From Luzula sylvatica (lineage: Eukaryota; Streptophyta; Magnoliopsida; Poales; Juncaceae), in NCBI GenBank assembly GCA_946800325.1, contig OX326960.1, positions 17,718,893 to 17,782,892 on the forward strand: DNA of 64,000 bases, given 5' to 3'. The notes under the pieces are model-generated. The model saw only the letters and a program-made list of their open reading frames with translations, ran no database searches and had not been told where the DNA came from. A program made the translations under genes and the position numbers. Positions 45,650 to 58,700 of this stretch are shown piece by piece; the stretch's first letter is position 1; every line of letters begins with the position of its first letter.

Positions 45650-46522
45650 ACTGACCTACATGATGTGGTACGCACCGGCACTCTCTCCTGTCTCGGAATT
45701 TGAAACGGAGCCGTCCAGCTGAGTCAGCATCTTCATCTGCCGCTAAGTTCTTCATCTGCTGAGTCAGCATCTTCATCTGCTGAGTCAGCATCTTCATCTG
45801 CTGGCCGTACGTTCAGTCGACATCTGCTGCTAAGTTCTTGACCTGCTGAGTCAGCATCTTGGAGATGTGGAGTATCACTTCTCTTGTTTGCTCATCTCCT
45901 CTCTTTTTCCACGAATCAGACCATAAACACTGCAAGTAAAAAATGAAATAATTCAATATATTATTCAATAATCAGCGTTTTCCAGGGGCATAAATGTAAT
46001 TATACCAAAAAATCTCGAAAATACATACCTTACGAGAACAATGTATATAACTTTTTATCCTCGTGTCGGTTGGCCCAAGCATCCATAGCATCGACCGAGC
46101 TTATACGAGCCATTGCCAGCTCGTGCGCTGGCATCACCATGCGTGAGTAGTACACGCCATTGAATTCTTCGTACAATTCTCTTGTTAATGGGCGCCCCCC
46201 ACCACCCCTTCTCTTGTTAATGGGCGCCCCCCACCACCCCTTCTCATGTTAATGGGCGCCCCCCACCACCCCTTCTCATGTTTTTGGGCGGCCCCAACCC
46301 CCCCTTCTCTTGTTAATGGGCCCCTCCTTTTTTCTCTCGTTAATGGGCTCCCCCCACCTTCTCTGGTTTTTGGGCGGCCCCCACCCCCCCCTTCTCTTGT
46401 TAATGGGCGCCCCCCACCCCCCCTTCTCTTGTTAACGGGCGCCCCCCACCCCGCCTTCACTTGTTTGAGTCCCCCCCCCTTCTCTTGTTTTTGGGCCCCT
46501 CTCCTTTCTCTTCTTTGTGGTT

Positions 46523-46554
<32 letters not shown>

Positions 46555-47610
46555 CAATTGTCTTGCTTATGGGCCCCACCTTTCTTCTGATTATGTACCC
46601 CCACCCCGTCTCTTTACGGTGCCCTCAATCCCAATATGACGATCTAACAACAAAATAAATATAAGCAAGTTAATAAGTTACAAAAAAATAGAATCAATGT
46701 ATGAATAATTGTATGATTAAATTGAGATTATTGGAGAGGATAATATATGCTTACATTGATCCTCACACTGATTCTGATTCCGGCGTATTGGCCCGATCAA
46801 GAAAATGTCATTTCCACCATCGTATTGTCTCGATCGAGTCAGATCGAGACAATTTCAATTCCCCTTGTATTTTCTTGATCGAGCCAATTTCCCGTATCGG
46901 TCCAACCGAGCCAATTTCATTTACACCGTCGTATTGGCTCGATTCACCAATTTCATTCCACCTGAAAATATCTAAAATGGAAATATAATCAGATTAAAGC
47001 GAATTAATAAATTGAGACTGGAGAATTTCATAAATTTTCAAGAGAATTAATTTCTTGCAATTTGAACTCAAAAATTGACCGCATTTTGTTAAAAGAATGC
47101 ACGAGTTAAAACCAACAAACGACGGTATGGTTTCAAATTATGAGTCAAAATAACGACTAAATGAAGGGATTTTGAAGATTAGCGGATTTGTAGAGAGTTT
47201 ACACACCTCAACCCAGAAACGCAAAAGATGGAATCAAAGAGAAAATGATGAACAATTCCAAGAAAAAAAAAGCAAGTACTAAACGAATCTACAAGAATCG
47301 GGCAGTAAAAAGTATAATAAACTAAGAATTACCATTAATGCCTTCAATGCACTACTCCTGCGTTGAACCCATGAAGCACCAGATCTCGTGGCCGTCAGAG
47401 GATATCGTGGCCGTCGAAGGATCTGGCCACCGTCACCAGATCTCGTGGCCGTCAAAGGAGGTCGTGGCCGTCAAAGGATCTGGTGGCCATCACCGGATAT
47501 CGTGGCCGTCAAAGGTTCTGGCCGCCGTCCCAGATCTGGTCGCTCGCCGGGTATGAGTGCGCGTCGTGGCGTGCGTGGGGTGGGGAAGAGAGGGGGATTT
47601 ATATAGACAG
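45650..47610 (-). pseudogene. Unrecognised gene relic in module U, copy D (expanded minisatellite)
   Basis: Same order of TATA-like box (about 47,598-47,607), repeat-bearing leader, exon with GGCTCGATC repeats, and 3' acidic-repeat exon. Here the central C-rich minisatellite has grown to about 13-14 units and ends in a run of 29 C. The 3' region has replaced the VEELARAVGA exon with different sequence (45,850-45,905). This copy lacks the MULE found in A, B and C. Confidence 0.45.
46172..46625. repeat. C-rich minisatellite expanded to about 13-14 units (copy D)
   Basis: About 450 bp of the same 32-bp unit, with variants (TTAATGGGCGCC, TTTTTGGGCGGCC, TTAATGGGCCCC) arranged in sub-blocks, and a pure run of 29 C at 46,525-46,553. 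The sibling copies have four units or fewer, so this is a locus-specific expansion. Open frames across it encode glycine- or proline-rich low-complexity peptides and are not genes. Confidence 0.85.
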
Positions 47611-48696
47611 TTAACTTTTTATTTTCTATTTTTAAATAAAAGGCGAATAATAACGTTGAGTTCATTTTTGAATTTTTTTGAAAATAAAAGGCGAATAAAA
47701 ATATTTTGTTCATTTTTGAATTTTTTTTGAAAATAAAAGGCGAATAAAAATATTTTGTTCATTTTTGAATTTTTTTTGAAATGAAAGGCAAATAACAATA
47801 TAACAATATTTAGTTTAATTTTGATCTTTTTTGTATTCAAAGCGATGATATTTTTTTTTAATTGGATTTTGAAATAACAATATTAATATTAATTAGATTG
47901 TTGATTGTATTTAAGGTAAAGTGTGAGTAATCAGATATTTAGTTAGAATGTTGCATGATTAGATATAACTAGAAAAATACATCGAAGTCAGTAATTTTTT
48001 GTTTAGGTATATTATTAATTATGATGGCAATATTTAATATAGTTTCAAAATAAAAATATCATAAAATATTTGCTCCGTTATATTTTCGTAAGTCGTCTTA
48101 GTCTAAATATAATTATGAAGTCCAAATATTTCAAGGTTGCAAATATCGTTTTTTTAGGAATGTACGTATATCGATTTGATCGATTTTTTTATCAATATTA
48201 TAACTCAATCTAATTATGACGGATTTTTATTTTTCCAATATAATCTGACGGATAATGCTTACAAAAAAAATTCAAAATCATCTTAAATGTGAGGTGGCCG
48301 GATTTATTATAGTATATATATATTATTGCGGTATATGTTGATAAAAATATGCAATATGTTTATTTTATTAAATTATAGAAATATTTCGACCAAACACTCA
48401 CTCAAACCAAACATTCGTGTTCAATATGTCATTTAATTTTGAATGTCATCACTTGTGCATCCATCAAAAATATAAATATTTTCATTTTATTACATAGATA
48501 TATATTTAAACAATAATATAAAAAAATTAAATTCTAGTTACAATTAAACATCATGTAAATAGAGAAGTTAACAACAATACTTTTATGAACATTTATGAAT
48601 AGGTAGATTTTCAACATTGTGCTAAATAATTATATAAACTAAGTAAACAATAAATCATTTTTCTTCTCCGCTAGCTAGGACTATGTAATATTTTCG

Positions 48697-48859
48697 CCAA
48701 AAACACTTGAGCTCCCGAAGTAAAATACAAATATATTCCCGAATCATAAAAATACATACAAATTGTTAATGGGCCCCACATGAATCCATCAAGATTTTTA
48801 CCATATATTATATTTCGGGGTCAATTCGGTAATTTAATTCGTGTTATCTAGTCTCCCTG
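48697..48859. mobile_element. 163-bp insertion with 9-bp duplication, copy D
   Basis: Flanked by ATATTTTCG (48,688-48,696 and 48,860-48,868), next to a CGCCTAATATTTTCG sequence that is single in A. No clear terminal inverted repeats. Its middle (CCCGAAT...GGGCCCCACATGAATCC) loosely resembles the 162-bp insertion in B at 56,408-56,569. Confidence 0.5.
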
Positions 48860-49257
48860 ATATTTTCGCACCGCCTAATATTTTCGGGGCATGAGATTTT
48901 CTTAAAGAAATTAAGATGCTTCAGGTCAAACATAAATATCGATTCTTTGCAATTTCATGACATATATTAATCACGAATCATACATACAATTAAATTAAAT
49001 CTTGATACTAAAGGATAAAACAAATTAAAGATTTATATTAAATATAATTATAAATATCAATGATGTCATATAATATTTAAAGAAGGTTAAAAAACAATAT
49101 TAGACATAGTAAAATAATCAAAATTTTTTTTTGACAAATTTGAAAACAAAAACATTGCCTTAATCAAGGTCATGAACTTCTCTATTCTCCGCGAGTTCCA
49201 TATTTGTGTTTTTTTCGACTATATGCAACGGAAATTGTCAATTATAGAACTCTTGTG

Positions 49258-50622
49258 AATAGGGGGAAATTTTAACCATGGACCGTATATGTTTGAAATT
49301 AATTAAAATTGACAAAATAATTTTGAAATGTGAGAAATAACATTTCCGACTTTTCAAAAGTCGAAGGTGCTACCTGACCCACTTTTCAAAACTCAAACCA
49401 TTTAATCCCATTAATTATTCCATTAATTACTATTAAACACCATGTAAATCAATGTAAATCATTCTACATTAGAAAAGCCCGCCAACAAAATTATTAGAAA
49501 GGGGTCGCCCCATTAATTGCTATTAAGTGCTAATGAAAATATAAATCTTGTTTGTATTGATTAATGATTTAATTTACGTTAATTTTTTGATATCCATAAT
49601 TAAAGGTGCTAAATCGGTTGGGTCATGTCAGATTCGGATCGCAATTGGATCGGGTCATTTCAGGTTCGGATTGCTCGGGTTATCCGGTTGTTCAGGTCGA
49701 GAGTCGTTCGGTTTGCGGATTATTGGGGTTCGGGACGTTTCGGTCTATGGGTTATTCGGTTCCGATTCGTTTCGGTTTGTGGGCCATTCCATTTCGGGTC
49801 GTTTCGGTTTTCCGACCGTTCGATTTCAGATTATTTAAATTTTCAGGTCAATCGGTTTTCGTAAAATTTATTTTCATTCGATTTTCCGAAAATTTAATTT
49901 TTGGGTCTTTTGAAATTTATTTTATGCCATGCGAGTTTCGGTGAATTTCATGTCAATTGGATTCCGTGATATTTGGTCTTCGAGACATTTTAATAAAAAT
50001 ATATTGATTTTTTTATTTTTATAAACTATTAACACATATAAATAAATATTTCATCAGAATTTTGAGATCATTCGGTTTGTGAATTTCGTGTCATTCGGCA
50101 TTTGGATAGTGAGTTTCGGGTCATTCATATTGTGATTTTCGACTATTCAGTTTGAATTCGATCATTCAGGTTTCGGATCATTCGGTTGCGGTTCTATTTC
50201 GGATTCGAGACATTCCGTTTCGTTTTCATTTAGTCATTTGGTTTCGGTCGTCGACTTTCAACATTTTATACGATTGAAACATCATTTTTATAAATATTAA
50301 AACTAATGAATAATATTCATGCAATATTAATTTTTGTGTGAACTAGTGGAATAGTATCAATTACTAATTAATGGCCATTAAAACCCCCAAATCAGCAGGT
50401 CATATCTTTTTTGGTCGACTTCAGAAAAGTCGAGGACTTTAATAAATAATTAATAGGATTGGTGAGTGTTGTGGTTAAGGAGGGATTAAGAAATCCGATT
50501 TTTGAAAAGTCGATATGTTTAATATTTCGAGGATTTTATTTGCCAAATTTCAAAACTATTAAGTCCATTTGGGTTAATTATAAATTTACTTGGTCTCCGA
50601 TTAAAATTTTCCCTTTGTAACA
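49258..50622. mobile_element. Element-like segment with inverted ends, spanning the block B breakpoint
   Basis: The left end GGGGGAAATTTTAACCATGG and the reverse of the right end (AAAGGGAAAATTTTAATCGG, ending about 50,622) are similar, and CGACTTTTCAAAAGTCG-type palindromes lie near both. Module U joins directly to the monomer start at A 11,097/11,098, where this segment is absent, so it behaves like an insertion. No target duplication is visible. Part of its right half (from 50,338) is what block A begins with. Confidence 0.45.
49606..50280. repeat. TTCGG-rich degenerate repeat
   Basis: About 670 bp of loosely repeated GGTCATTCGGTTT, TTTCGG and TTCGGGTC motifs, interrupted by AT-rich DNA at 49,980-50,045. 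It generates three overlapping Phe/Arg/Gly-rich frames that are not genes. Found only here in the window. Confidence 0.7.
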
Positions 50623-51251
50623 TCACAAATATTTTTCATTATGTACCGTAATCGGTGCAACATTCGTAGCGTACACTTTAACAAATATTTTTTCTTGTGC
50701 ATTATAATATAATCCATGATATGATATTATGACTGAAAAAATCGTATCGTATAAAAACATATAAAAAAGTTATATTTGCATGAGAAGTTTATTTAGTTGT
50801 TGTATAAATTTTTTTAATTAATTTCATTTTATTTAAAAAATATCATATGATGTTGAATAATTTTTAACACATATTTTTTCAATTTAATTCTGATCTTATT
50901 TTTACCGTTAAAGTGATACTCTATATAATGTTCTTGCATTTTTATCAATAAAAATAATAGTATTATATAATTAATTAAATTCATTATATATATTAATCAT
51001 ATGATTAAATGTTTGGGCAGTCTAAACGGAATATCGAGGACTTGATATATAACTATCATGTCTAAAAAACTATTTTATTGATTATCATTAAAAATGTTCT
51101 CCGTATATAGTAATTTATAGAAAATTAAAATATTTTATACAATTAAGTTATATTGATCCTCACGCATATATATTATTTAGTCCCCCTAATGCTTAAATCT
51201 ACAAAATTGATGAATATGTACAAAATAATTACATATTGATTTACTATTAAG

Positions 51252-52152
51252 CAATGTTTTAAATTGCGATATTGCGGTCCATTGCGGTCGGGTCTTTTTT
51301 GCAGCGGATTGCGTTTGCGGGCGCAATTGCGGCGCAATGACCTTATTGCGGACAGTCGTTGCGATATTAAATTATGTAAAAATAATAGTTTGTTTAAATA
51401 TATTTTTCACAATATTTTTTATCACCATTAATATCGTAAAATTTCCTTCATAATTTTCTTCTAAAAAGAATAAAAAAGTTGATTGTCCAGGAACCTTTTC
51501 AGTGTAAATAAAAGTTCATCATAAAATTTTCATTAAAATGGCAATTATACGGGATCTTTGGAATTGTATTTTGTTGAAGAATTTTTTGTCGACATCCTAA
51601 AAATATCAAAACACTATAACTCAAATTTTAAATCGAAACATCAATGAAATACAATGAAAATTACTAAATTCATACATTTATAGATGAAAATGACACATTT
51701 TAGAAGTTATATATATTATGAGCATATTTTATCAAATATTTTGATAATAAAACATGGAAACTAAGTATTAAATAATCACAAAATTTATGTTATAATATTT
51801 ATATTAAATAATTCTCGATAAAATTATTTTAACGTCTATTTTGTGTTTAATTCAGGGTAAAAAACAAAATTTCACAAATTCAAGCCCATCATTGCATTCC
51901 TCTCGTCGAGATGAGCGATTTCGATATAAATTTCATGTAATTTGGTGGAAGGATAAGAAAATTACAACGATTTGAATAGTATCCGCAATATTTGACCCGA
52001 TATGGCCGCAATATTACCGATATTTCGCCGCAATCTCGCCGCATTATCCGCAATTTCTCAAAAAACGATATTTTCGCAATACTTCATTGCGATATAGCGA
52101 TTCTAAATCTCAGCCCGCAATATTCGCAATATCGCCGCAATTTAAAACACTG
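51252..52152. mobile_element. hAT non-autonomous element, only in block B
   Basis: 901 bp flanked by the perfect 8-bp duplication CTATTAAG (51,244-51,251 and 52,153-52,160); block A has a single CTATTAAG at 1,655-1,662. Inverted ends CAATGTTTTAAATTGCG and CAGTGTTTTAAATTGCG are typical hAT. Both subterminal regions (about 100 and 200 bp) are packed with TTGCGGC/GCCGCAA and GCAATATC motifs, likely transposase-binding repeats. The interior is AT-rich and non-coding. Confidence 0.92.
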
Positions 52153-52773
52153 CTATTAAGATATAACACAACTAATTACCTATTAATTAAATGCATTGTC
52201 TACATTAATCGTATGGTTAAATGTTTAGACGGTCTCAACGAAATATCAAGGACTTAGTATGTAACTATTATGTTTAAAAAAATTATTTTATTGATTGTAA
52301 TATTAATGTTCTCTGTATATGCTAGTTTATAGCTAATTGTTATAATATATTATAGTTCAGTTATATTGATCCTCCGCCTAATGTTTAAATCTACACAAAT
52401 TTGATGAATATTAGAAGATATTTACTATTAATGTATAACACAACTAATTACATATTAATTAAATGCTATATATTAATTTGGTTAAATGTTTAGGCGGTCT
52501 AAACAGAATATTGAAGATTTGTCGATACACAGCAGACTCGTCGACCAGATACAACTTTATTGAAGCTTATTCATAAAAATCTTATTTTATTCATGTTTTT
52601 CTTAATCTATTACAATGGTGCTGGTGCCTATTTCTAGTAGAGAATATTTTAACTTATCCTAACTAATAGTATAGTGATGATTCACCATCTACAAATCATA
52701 CATGATGACCAAGATTAGTTGCTAACTAACTAGTGAGAGGTACAAACATACACTCAAGTGTGAGAACTATGGA

Positions 52774-53012
52774 AACAAAGGAATGCACGTATTTTCGAAA
52801 ACCCTACGTCCCCCCAATAGTAGTCGCTAATAAAGCCTTCGAAGATGCAATCCTTTAGAACAAATCTACAAGATAGAAAGATAACAAATAGGTTTTTTAG
52901 TTTTTAAGTGTAATTACGTTATTACCACACGTTCATTTTGTAATTTATTTTCTTTGGTTTAATGAAAAAACTAGGGTATACCTTTAAGGTTATCCTATTT
53001 CAAAAAAAAAAA
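52774..53012 (+). mobile_element. Short retroposon with poly(A), block B copy
   Basis: Paralogous copy of the insertion at 2,268-2,506, with the same length and the same flanking duplication (52,757-52,773 and 53,013-53,030). It was carried by the block duplication and is not an independent insertion. Confidence 0.75.
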
Positions 53013-54283
53013 AGTGTGAGAACTAATGGACACATCCATTAGCGGGTATGCATCCGATAAGCTCTAACACCGGACCAGAATACATTTTTGTTTTAATATT
53101 TAATAATTAATAATATTTTTGTATAAATTTGAAAAAAAATATAGTTTTGTAAAAATATTGGGCCACGAAGTCCTTATATTAACCAATATTTATAAGAAGG
53201 GAAATAAAATGAAAAGTAAAGTAAACCTAGCCCATTTATTTTTATTCAAATTCAATGGAGTAGACTTCTTTATTATGATGCGTAAAAAAAATAGTTTTAT
53301 AATCCGAGTTAGTAGGGTGTATGGGATGGGTTGGGTACGGGCAATCCTCTCCCGTACACGTACACAAATTTTCGGGTATATCCGTACCCATACTCGAAAT
53401 CATGACATATAATTTTCATTTCTCATACTCAAACTCGTGAGTATACCTGTTACCCGTAAAAATACATGTGGTAGTAAAATTATCGAAATTTCTAGACAGT
53501 TCAAATTTAAAAAAAAATGAAAATTTGAAAATTGGTATGGGTGCGGAGTCGGGTAAATTTGTAGTATGAAGGGTTAATTTAAATTTGGGTAAGTAAGAAA
53601 CGGGTATGGGCACCCACCGGCCGGATACCACTATCCTCGAAATCGATAATTTATTCGGATATACCCGTTTCGTAAGGTCAGATTATCGACAATACGTATT
53701 TTATCCATTGCGTTAACATCCAGCGCAACGCGAAAGGATCTGTCTAGTTATATATTAATTGTTGCCGTTCTCGTTTAAAAGCTGTAATATTTTTACTTTA
53801 AGGAAAACACAAGTCAGTCCTTTGTTTTCTTTTAAATGCTGTAATATTTATATATTATATTACTATATAAATATATTGTATTACATTATGTAATATTATA
53901 TATATAAATTAATAATTAAAATAAATATATTATATACAAATTAAGGAAAACACAAGGAACACAAGTCATGTCTTTTGTTTTCTCTTTATTTTTGCAAAAC
54001 AACAAATGGATGGAAAAAAAGATAATGACAAGCAAACTAGAAAACACATTCCCATTTAATTCCACATTTTTGACTCATCAAATAAAGAACAAGAACACTT
54101 GTCATGGACATTGATGTCTTTTTTTTCATTATATCACAAATCAAACGGCCCCTTTGTGTTGGTCACGTCATAAAACTTGAGCATGATGTCATTGGGGTAA
54201 TTTATTATTAAATTACTTTAAGGGGAGCTTGTTAGGGTGTTATTGATTCTTCTATTTTTCATAATTTCATGAACTTGTGGTAT

Positions 54284-55378
54284 CAGGTCCGGCCTCAGAT
54301 ATAGGCCCACGAAGTCCAGGCTTAAGGGCCCATACTGGGAGGGATCCATATACATATATATATATTATATATATAATTTATATCATTGAGATCAAATAAA
54401 TATTACCCCATCAATATTCAAATTCACTTCTCAGACCATAAACAACATGACAAAACTAAGCCCACAAGTCTTTTTCTTTTTTTCCTCCCGTGTCCTCTCT
54501 CCTCTCTCTCCGGTGGCTTGTGCTGGAAGGAAAGGTGAAGGTCTCCTCCTCTCTTGTTCCCACTCTTCTAGAAGGAAAAATCGCCCGTTTAGAGCGCCGA
54601 TTCTAACGCTCGGTGGCTAGAGCAACCTCATCTCTGCTGCCAAACGCGTTCGCTCTCATCTCCGCTGGCTTGTGCTGGAAAAGGCCACACTGAATATTAT
54701 TTCTTTCTGCAAAAAAATCGATAATTTTATTGTCGGTGCAAGAATTTTTTGTTGATTTTCGTAATTAGATATGTTCATCTCGAAATTTCTTGTAGTGTAC
54801 TAATTTTAGTGTGTTAATTTTAGTAATTGGGTTAATTTGGTTTCAAAATTAGGTTAATTCCAGTGTACCAATTTGTTGATCTCGATATTTTTTTCCCGCT
54901 GCACAAAATTGGGTTAATTTTATGTACCAATTTGATGATTTCGGTATTTATTTCCTACTGCAGCAATTGGGTTAATTTTAGTGTACCAATTTGACGATCT
55001 CGTTATTTATTTCCCGCTACAGCAATTGGGTTAATTTTAGTGTACCAATTTGACGATCTCGATATTTATTTGAGTGTATTAATTTGATTTGAAAATTAGG
55101 TACATCGTAGTCATGCCTATATTATCTAGATGTCAAAAACGAAAAGAAAAAAAAAAGCAAAAGACGGATGATTTTATAAATTCTCAAAGGGGGACTCTTG
55201 ATAAATTCATATCGAAAAGATCAATTGATAAAAATTTGGACGATGAATTGGTTTTTTATATATTAAAAGTAATGCAATTTTTGGAATTTTACATTTGACA
55301 TTTTTCTAATAAATTATTATGATATGGGGTTCATTTTCAGTTAGGCTTCGGGTATCCGAAAGCGTGGGATCGGGCCTG
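54284..55378 (+). mobile_element. hAT-superfamily element, block B
   Basis: Block B counterpart of the element at 3,760-4,852, 1,095 bp, with the same TGTGGTAT duplication (54,276-54,283 and 55,379-55,386) and the same ends. It differs by a few substitutions and an (AT)n length change. The insertion is older than the block duplication. Confidence 0.88.
55089..55298 (+). pseudogene. hAT transposase-like N-terminal fragment, block B
   Basis: Counterpart of the fragment at 4,563-4,772, same length, with one visible residue change (Gly to Arg in the LSGCQ/LSRCQ stretch). As in A, only the basic N-terminus and the RGTLDKF motif remain. Near identity with A reflects the recent block duplication and is not evidence of selection. 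Confidence 0.55.
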
Positions 55379-56407
55379 TGTGGTATATTGACACTTTAAA
55401 TTTATATGCACGAAAAGTAACTGACTAACTTTTGATGTTTTCATAATGTTAAATAATTTTGGATTAAAATACATTTCGGTTTTAATATTTAGTAATTAAA
55501 AGGTATTTCTGTATAAATTTGAGAAAATTTATAACTTTTTTCTAAAAATAAAGTAATTTCAAAAATAATGGGCCACAGACGAGTCTTTATATTAGCCCAT
55601 ATTATCAAAAAATAAAATAAAATAAAAAATAAATCTAGCCCATTTATTTGTATTCAAATAGATTTTTTATTTAGTTCATGCAAATGTTACCGAATTATTT
55701 TTATGATGCGTACACAATTATTTTTATAATTCGAATTAGTAGGGTGTTAATGGGCCAAGTAACGTACTGGTAAATTTTTCTTATACACGTACGCAAATTT
55801 TCACGTATTACCATTATCTGTATCCGTACTTGAAATCATCACGCATAATTTTCATTCATCGGATCCGAATTCGCGAGGATACTTGTCGACTGTAAAAAAT
55901 ACATGCTATAGTAAAATTATCGAAATTTCTAGATGGTTCAAATTTAAAAGTTTCAAAATTTTGGAAATCGGTATGGGTGAGGGATCGGGTAATTAGTACA
56001 AATAATAGATAAATTTAAATTCGGGTAAGAAACGGGTATGGACGCCCACAAGCCAGGTAACACTATCCCCAAAACCGGTAATATATGTCAGTATTATCCG
56101 TCCTGCGAGTATGTTTTCGGATATTACCCGTCCTGTTCGGGCCAGGTTCTCGAGGGTATGGATTTTCTCTGTTCCGTTGACATCCTTACAGATCAGTATA
56201 ATAAGTAATTTTATGTTATATGAAATAATATAAAATTCAGCGCAAGGACTGAGGGTATGACTAGTTATGGTATTACTTGTCATCATTCTCATTTAAAATT
56301 AATCTATGAAATAAGTAATTTTATATTATTTGAAGTTCCATAAGTGTAAAATAAACAATATTGTCAATACAGTGGATTTAAAAGAATTGCAGATTGGAGT
56401 ACTATTG

Positions 56408-56569
56408 AGGACTGCTACAGGCACAGCGCACAGAAACAATCTACCGAAATTATCCCGAATTCATTTTTTACATATTAAAATATGTGGGACCCACTGTGAA
56501 TCATTCCATATATTCATCTTCTGAGTGTTTTCGGTGGTTTTATTCTGGGTCTGTATACTTTTTGATTTT
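56408..56569. mobile_element. 162-bp insertion, only in block B
   Basis: Flanked by CTATTG (56,402-56,407 and 56,570-56,575). Copy D has a single clean CTATTG here, and block A has CTATTTGCTATTG, two near-copies with nothing between. No obvious inverted ends; contains the palindrome ACATATTAAAATATGT. Superfamily undetermined. Confidence 0.6.
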
Positions 56570-56975
56570 CTATTGTCTGGTGTGACCATATTAATGTATG
56601 AATTTAACAACTTTGGTAATCATTCATTATCGGTAATTCCATACATCTATCAATTAACAACAAAGTTAATATCCATTCCATATATCTATCAAATCATTTT
56701 TATTCCAAAATCTACCAATTCATATTCAATTCCATATATTCTAAAATCTGTCCATTAACAACCAACACAAATTAATACACAAATCATTATTTTCAAAATT
56801 TCAACAAAAATTCAATACATAATTTATATACATCAATTAATACACAAAATCATTATTTCAAAATTTCAACACAAATTAACAACCAACAGAAATCATTATT
56901 TCGAAATTTCAACACAAATTAATACACAAATTACAGCATGCATGCAACTCTTCGGCGAATAAAATAATACACAAA

Positions 56976-58700
56976 TCAATACATGTGGTACTGACCTACA
57001 TGATGTGGTACGCACCGGCACTCTCTCCTGTCTCGGAATTTGAAACGGAGCCGTCCAGCTGAGTCAGCATCTTCATCTGCTGGCCGTACGTTCAGTCGAC
57101 ATCTGCTGCTAAGTTCTTGACCTGCTGAGTCAGCATCTTCATCTGCCGCTAAGTTCTTCATCTGCTGAGTCAGCATCTTGATCTGCCGCTAAGATCTGGC
57201 GGTACACATCTGGCGTTGCCCCTACTGCTCTTGCAAGCTCCTCCACATATTTTACCTGAAATAATAGATTTATAATAATCCAAAACTTAAAACATATTAT
57301 AAAAAGATAAAAAATAGGAAATTCATTTATTTACCTTGCCATCAGTATCAGAATCGCAACCAAGCTCCATATTCTCTCCACAAATCAAACCATGAACACT
57401 GCAAGTAAAAAATGAAATAATTCAATATATTATTCAATAATCAGCGTTTTCCAGGGGCATAAATGTAATTATACCAAAAAAATCTCGAAAATACAAACCT
57501 TACGAGAACAGTGTATATAACTTTTTATCCTCGTGTTGGTTGGCCCAAGCATCCATAGCATCGACCGAGCTTATACGAGCCATTGCCAGCTCGTGCGCTG
57601 GCATCACCATGCGTGGTTAGTACACGCCATTGAATTCTTCGTACAATTCTCTTGTTAATGGGGTCCCCCCTTTTTTCTCTTGTCAATGGGCGCCCCCCAC
57701 CCCCCCTTCGCTTGTTTATGGGCGCCCCCCACCCCCCCTTCTCTTGTTTATGACGATCTAACAACAAAATAAAAATAAGCAAGTTAATAAGTTACAAAAA
57801 AATAGAATCAATGTATGAATAATTGTATGATTAAATTGAGATTATTGGAGAGGATAATATATGCTTACATTGATCCTCACACTGATTCTGATTCCGGCGT
57901 ATTGGCCCGATCAAGAAAATGTCAGTTCCACCATCGTATTGTCTCGATCGAGTCAGATCGAGACAATTTCAATTCCAGTTGTATTTTCTCGATCGAGCCA
58001 ATTTCCCGTATCGGTCCAACCGAGCCAATTTCATTTATACCGTCGTATTGGCTCGATTCACCAATTTCATTCCACCTGAAAATATCTAAAATGGAAATAT
58101 AATTAGATTAAAGCGAATTAATAAATTGAGACTGGACAATTTCACAAATTTTCAAGAGAATTAATTTCTTGCAATTTAAACTAAAAATTGACCGCATTTT
58201 GTTAACAGAATGCACAGTATGGTTCCAAATTATGAGTCGAAATAACGGCTAAATGAAGGGATTTTGAAGATTAGCGGATTTGTAGAGAGTTTACATACCT
58301 CAACACAGAAACGCAAAAGATGGAGTCAAAGAGAAAATGATCAACAATTCCAAGAAAACAAAACAAGTACTAAACGAATCTACAAGAATCCGAAAGTAAA
58401 AAGTATAATAAACTCAGAATTACCATTAATGCCTTCAATGCACTACTCTGAACCCATGAAGCGCCGGATCTCGTGGCCGTCAGAAGATATCGAGGCCGTC
58501 AAAGGATCTGGCGCCGTCACCAGATCTCGTGGCCGTCAAAGGAGGTCGTGGCCGTCAAAGGATCTGGTCGCCATCACCGGATACGTGGCCGTCGATCTGG
58601 TCGCCGTCACAGATCTGGTCGCTCGCCGGGTAAGAGTGCGCGTCGTGGCGTGCGTGGGGTGGGGAAGAGAGGGGAATTAAGGTTGGAATTTATATAGAGA
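56976..58700 (-). pseudogene. Unrecognised spliced gene relic in module U, copy B
   Basis: Same organisation as the relic at 6,281-7,945 and nearly identical to it from 57,180 to 58,700, with the TATA-like box at about 58,689-58,698. The 3' exon differs: the CAGCATCTTCATCTGC-type repeats (acidic repeat on the minus strand) number about three here, two in A and four or more in D, so the acidic tract length is unstable. Confidence 0.45.
57650..57755. repeat. C-rich minisatellite, about 4 units (copy B)
   Basis: Identical in unit order to the array at 6,890-6,995 in block A. Confidence 0.8.

Larger units (their letters stand above)
45117..49257. repeat. Module U, copy D (without the MULE)
   Basis: Direct-orientation copy of A 5,755-11,097. 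At 48,646-48,654 it has an uninterrupted AACAATAAA, the pre-insertion form of the MULE site. It carries its own 163-bp insertion at 48,697-48,859. The homology ends at CTCTTGTGAATA (49,257), exactly where the next element begins. Confidence 0.88.

Noticed and set aside
46185..46604. Glycine-rich (minus) and proline-rich (plus) frames
   Set aside because: Translation of the C-rich minisatellite and poly-C run.
49548..49944. Three overlapping Phe/Gly/Arg-rich frames
   Set aside because: Produced by the TTCGG-rich degenerate repeat, with no conserved motif.
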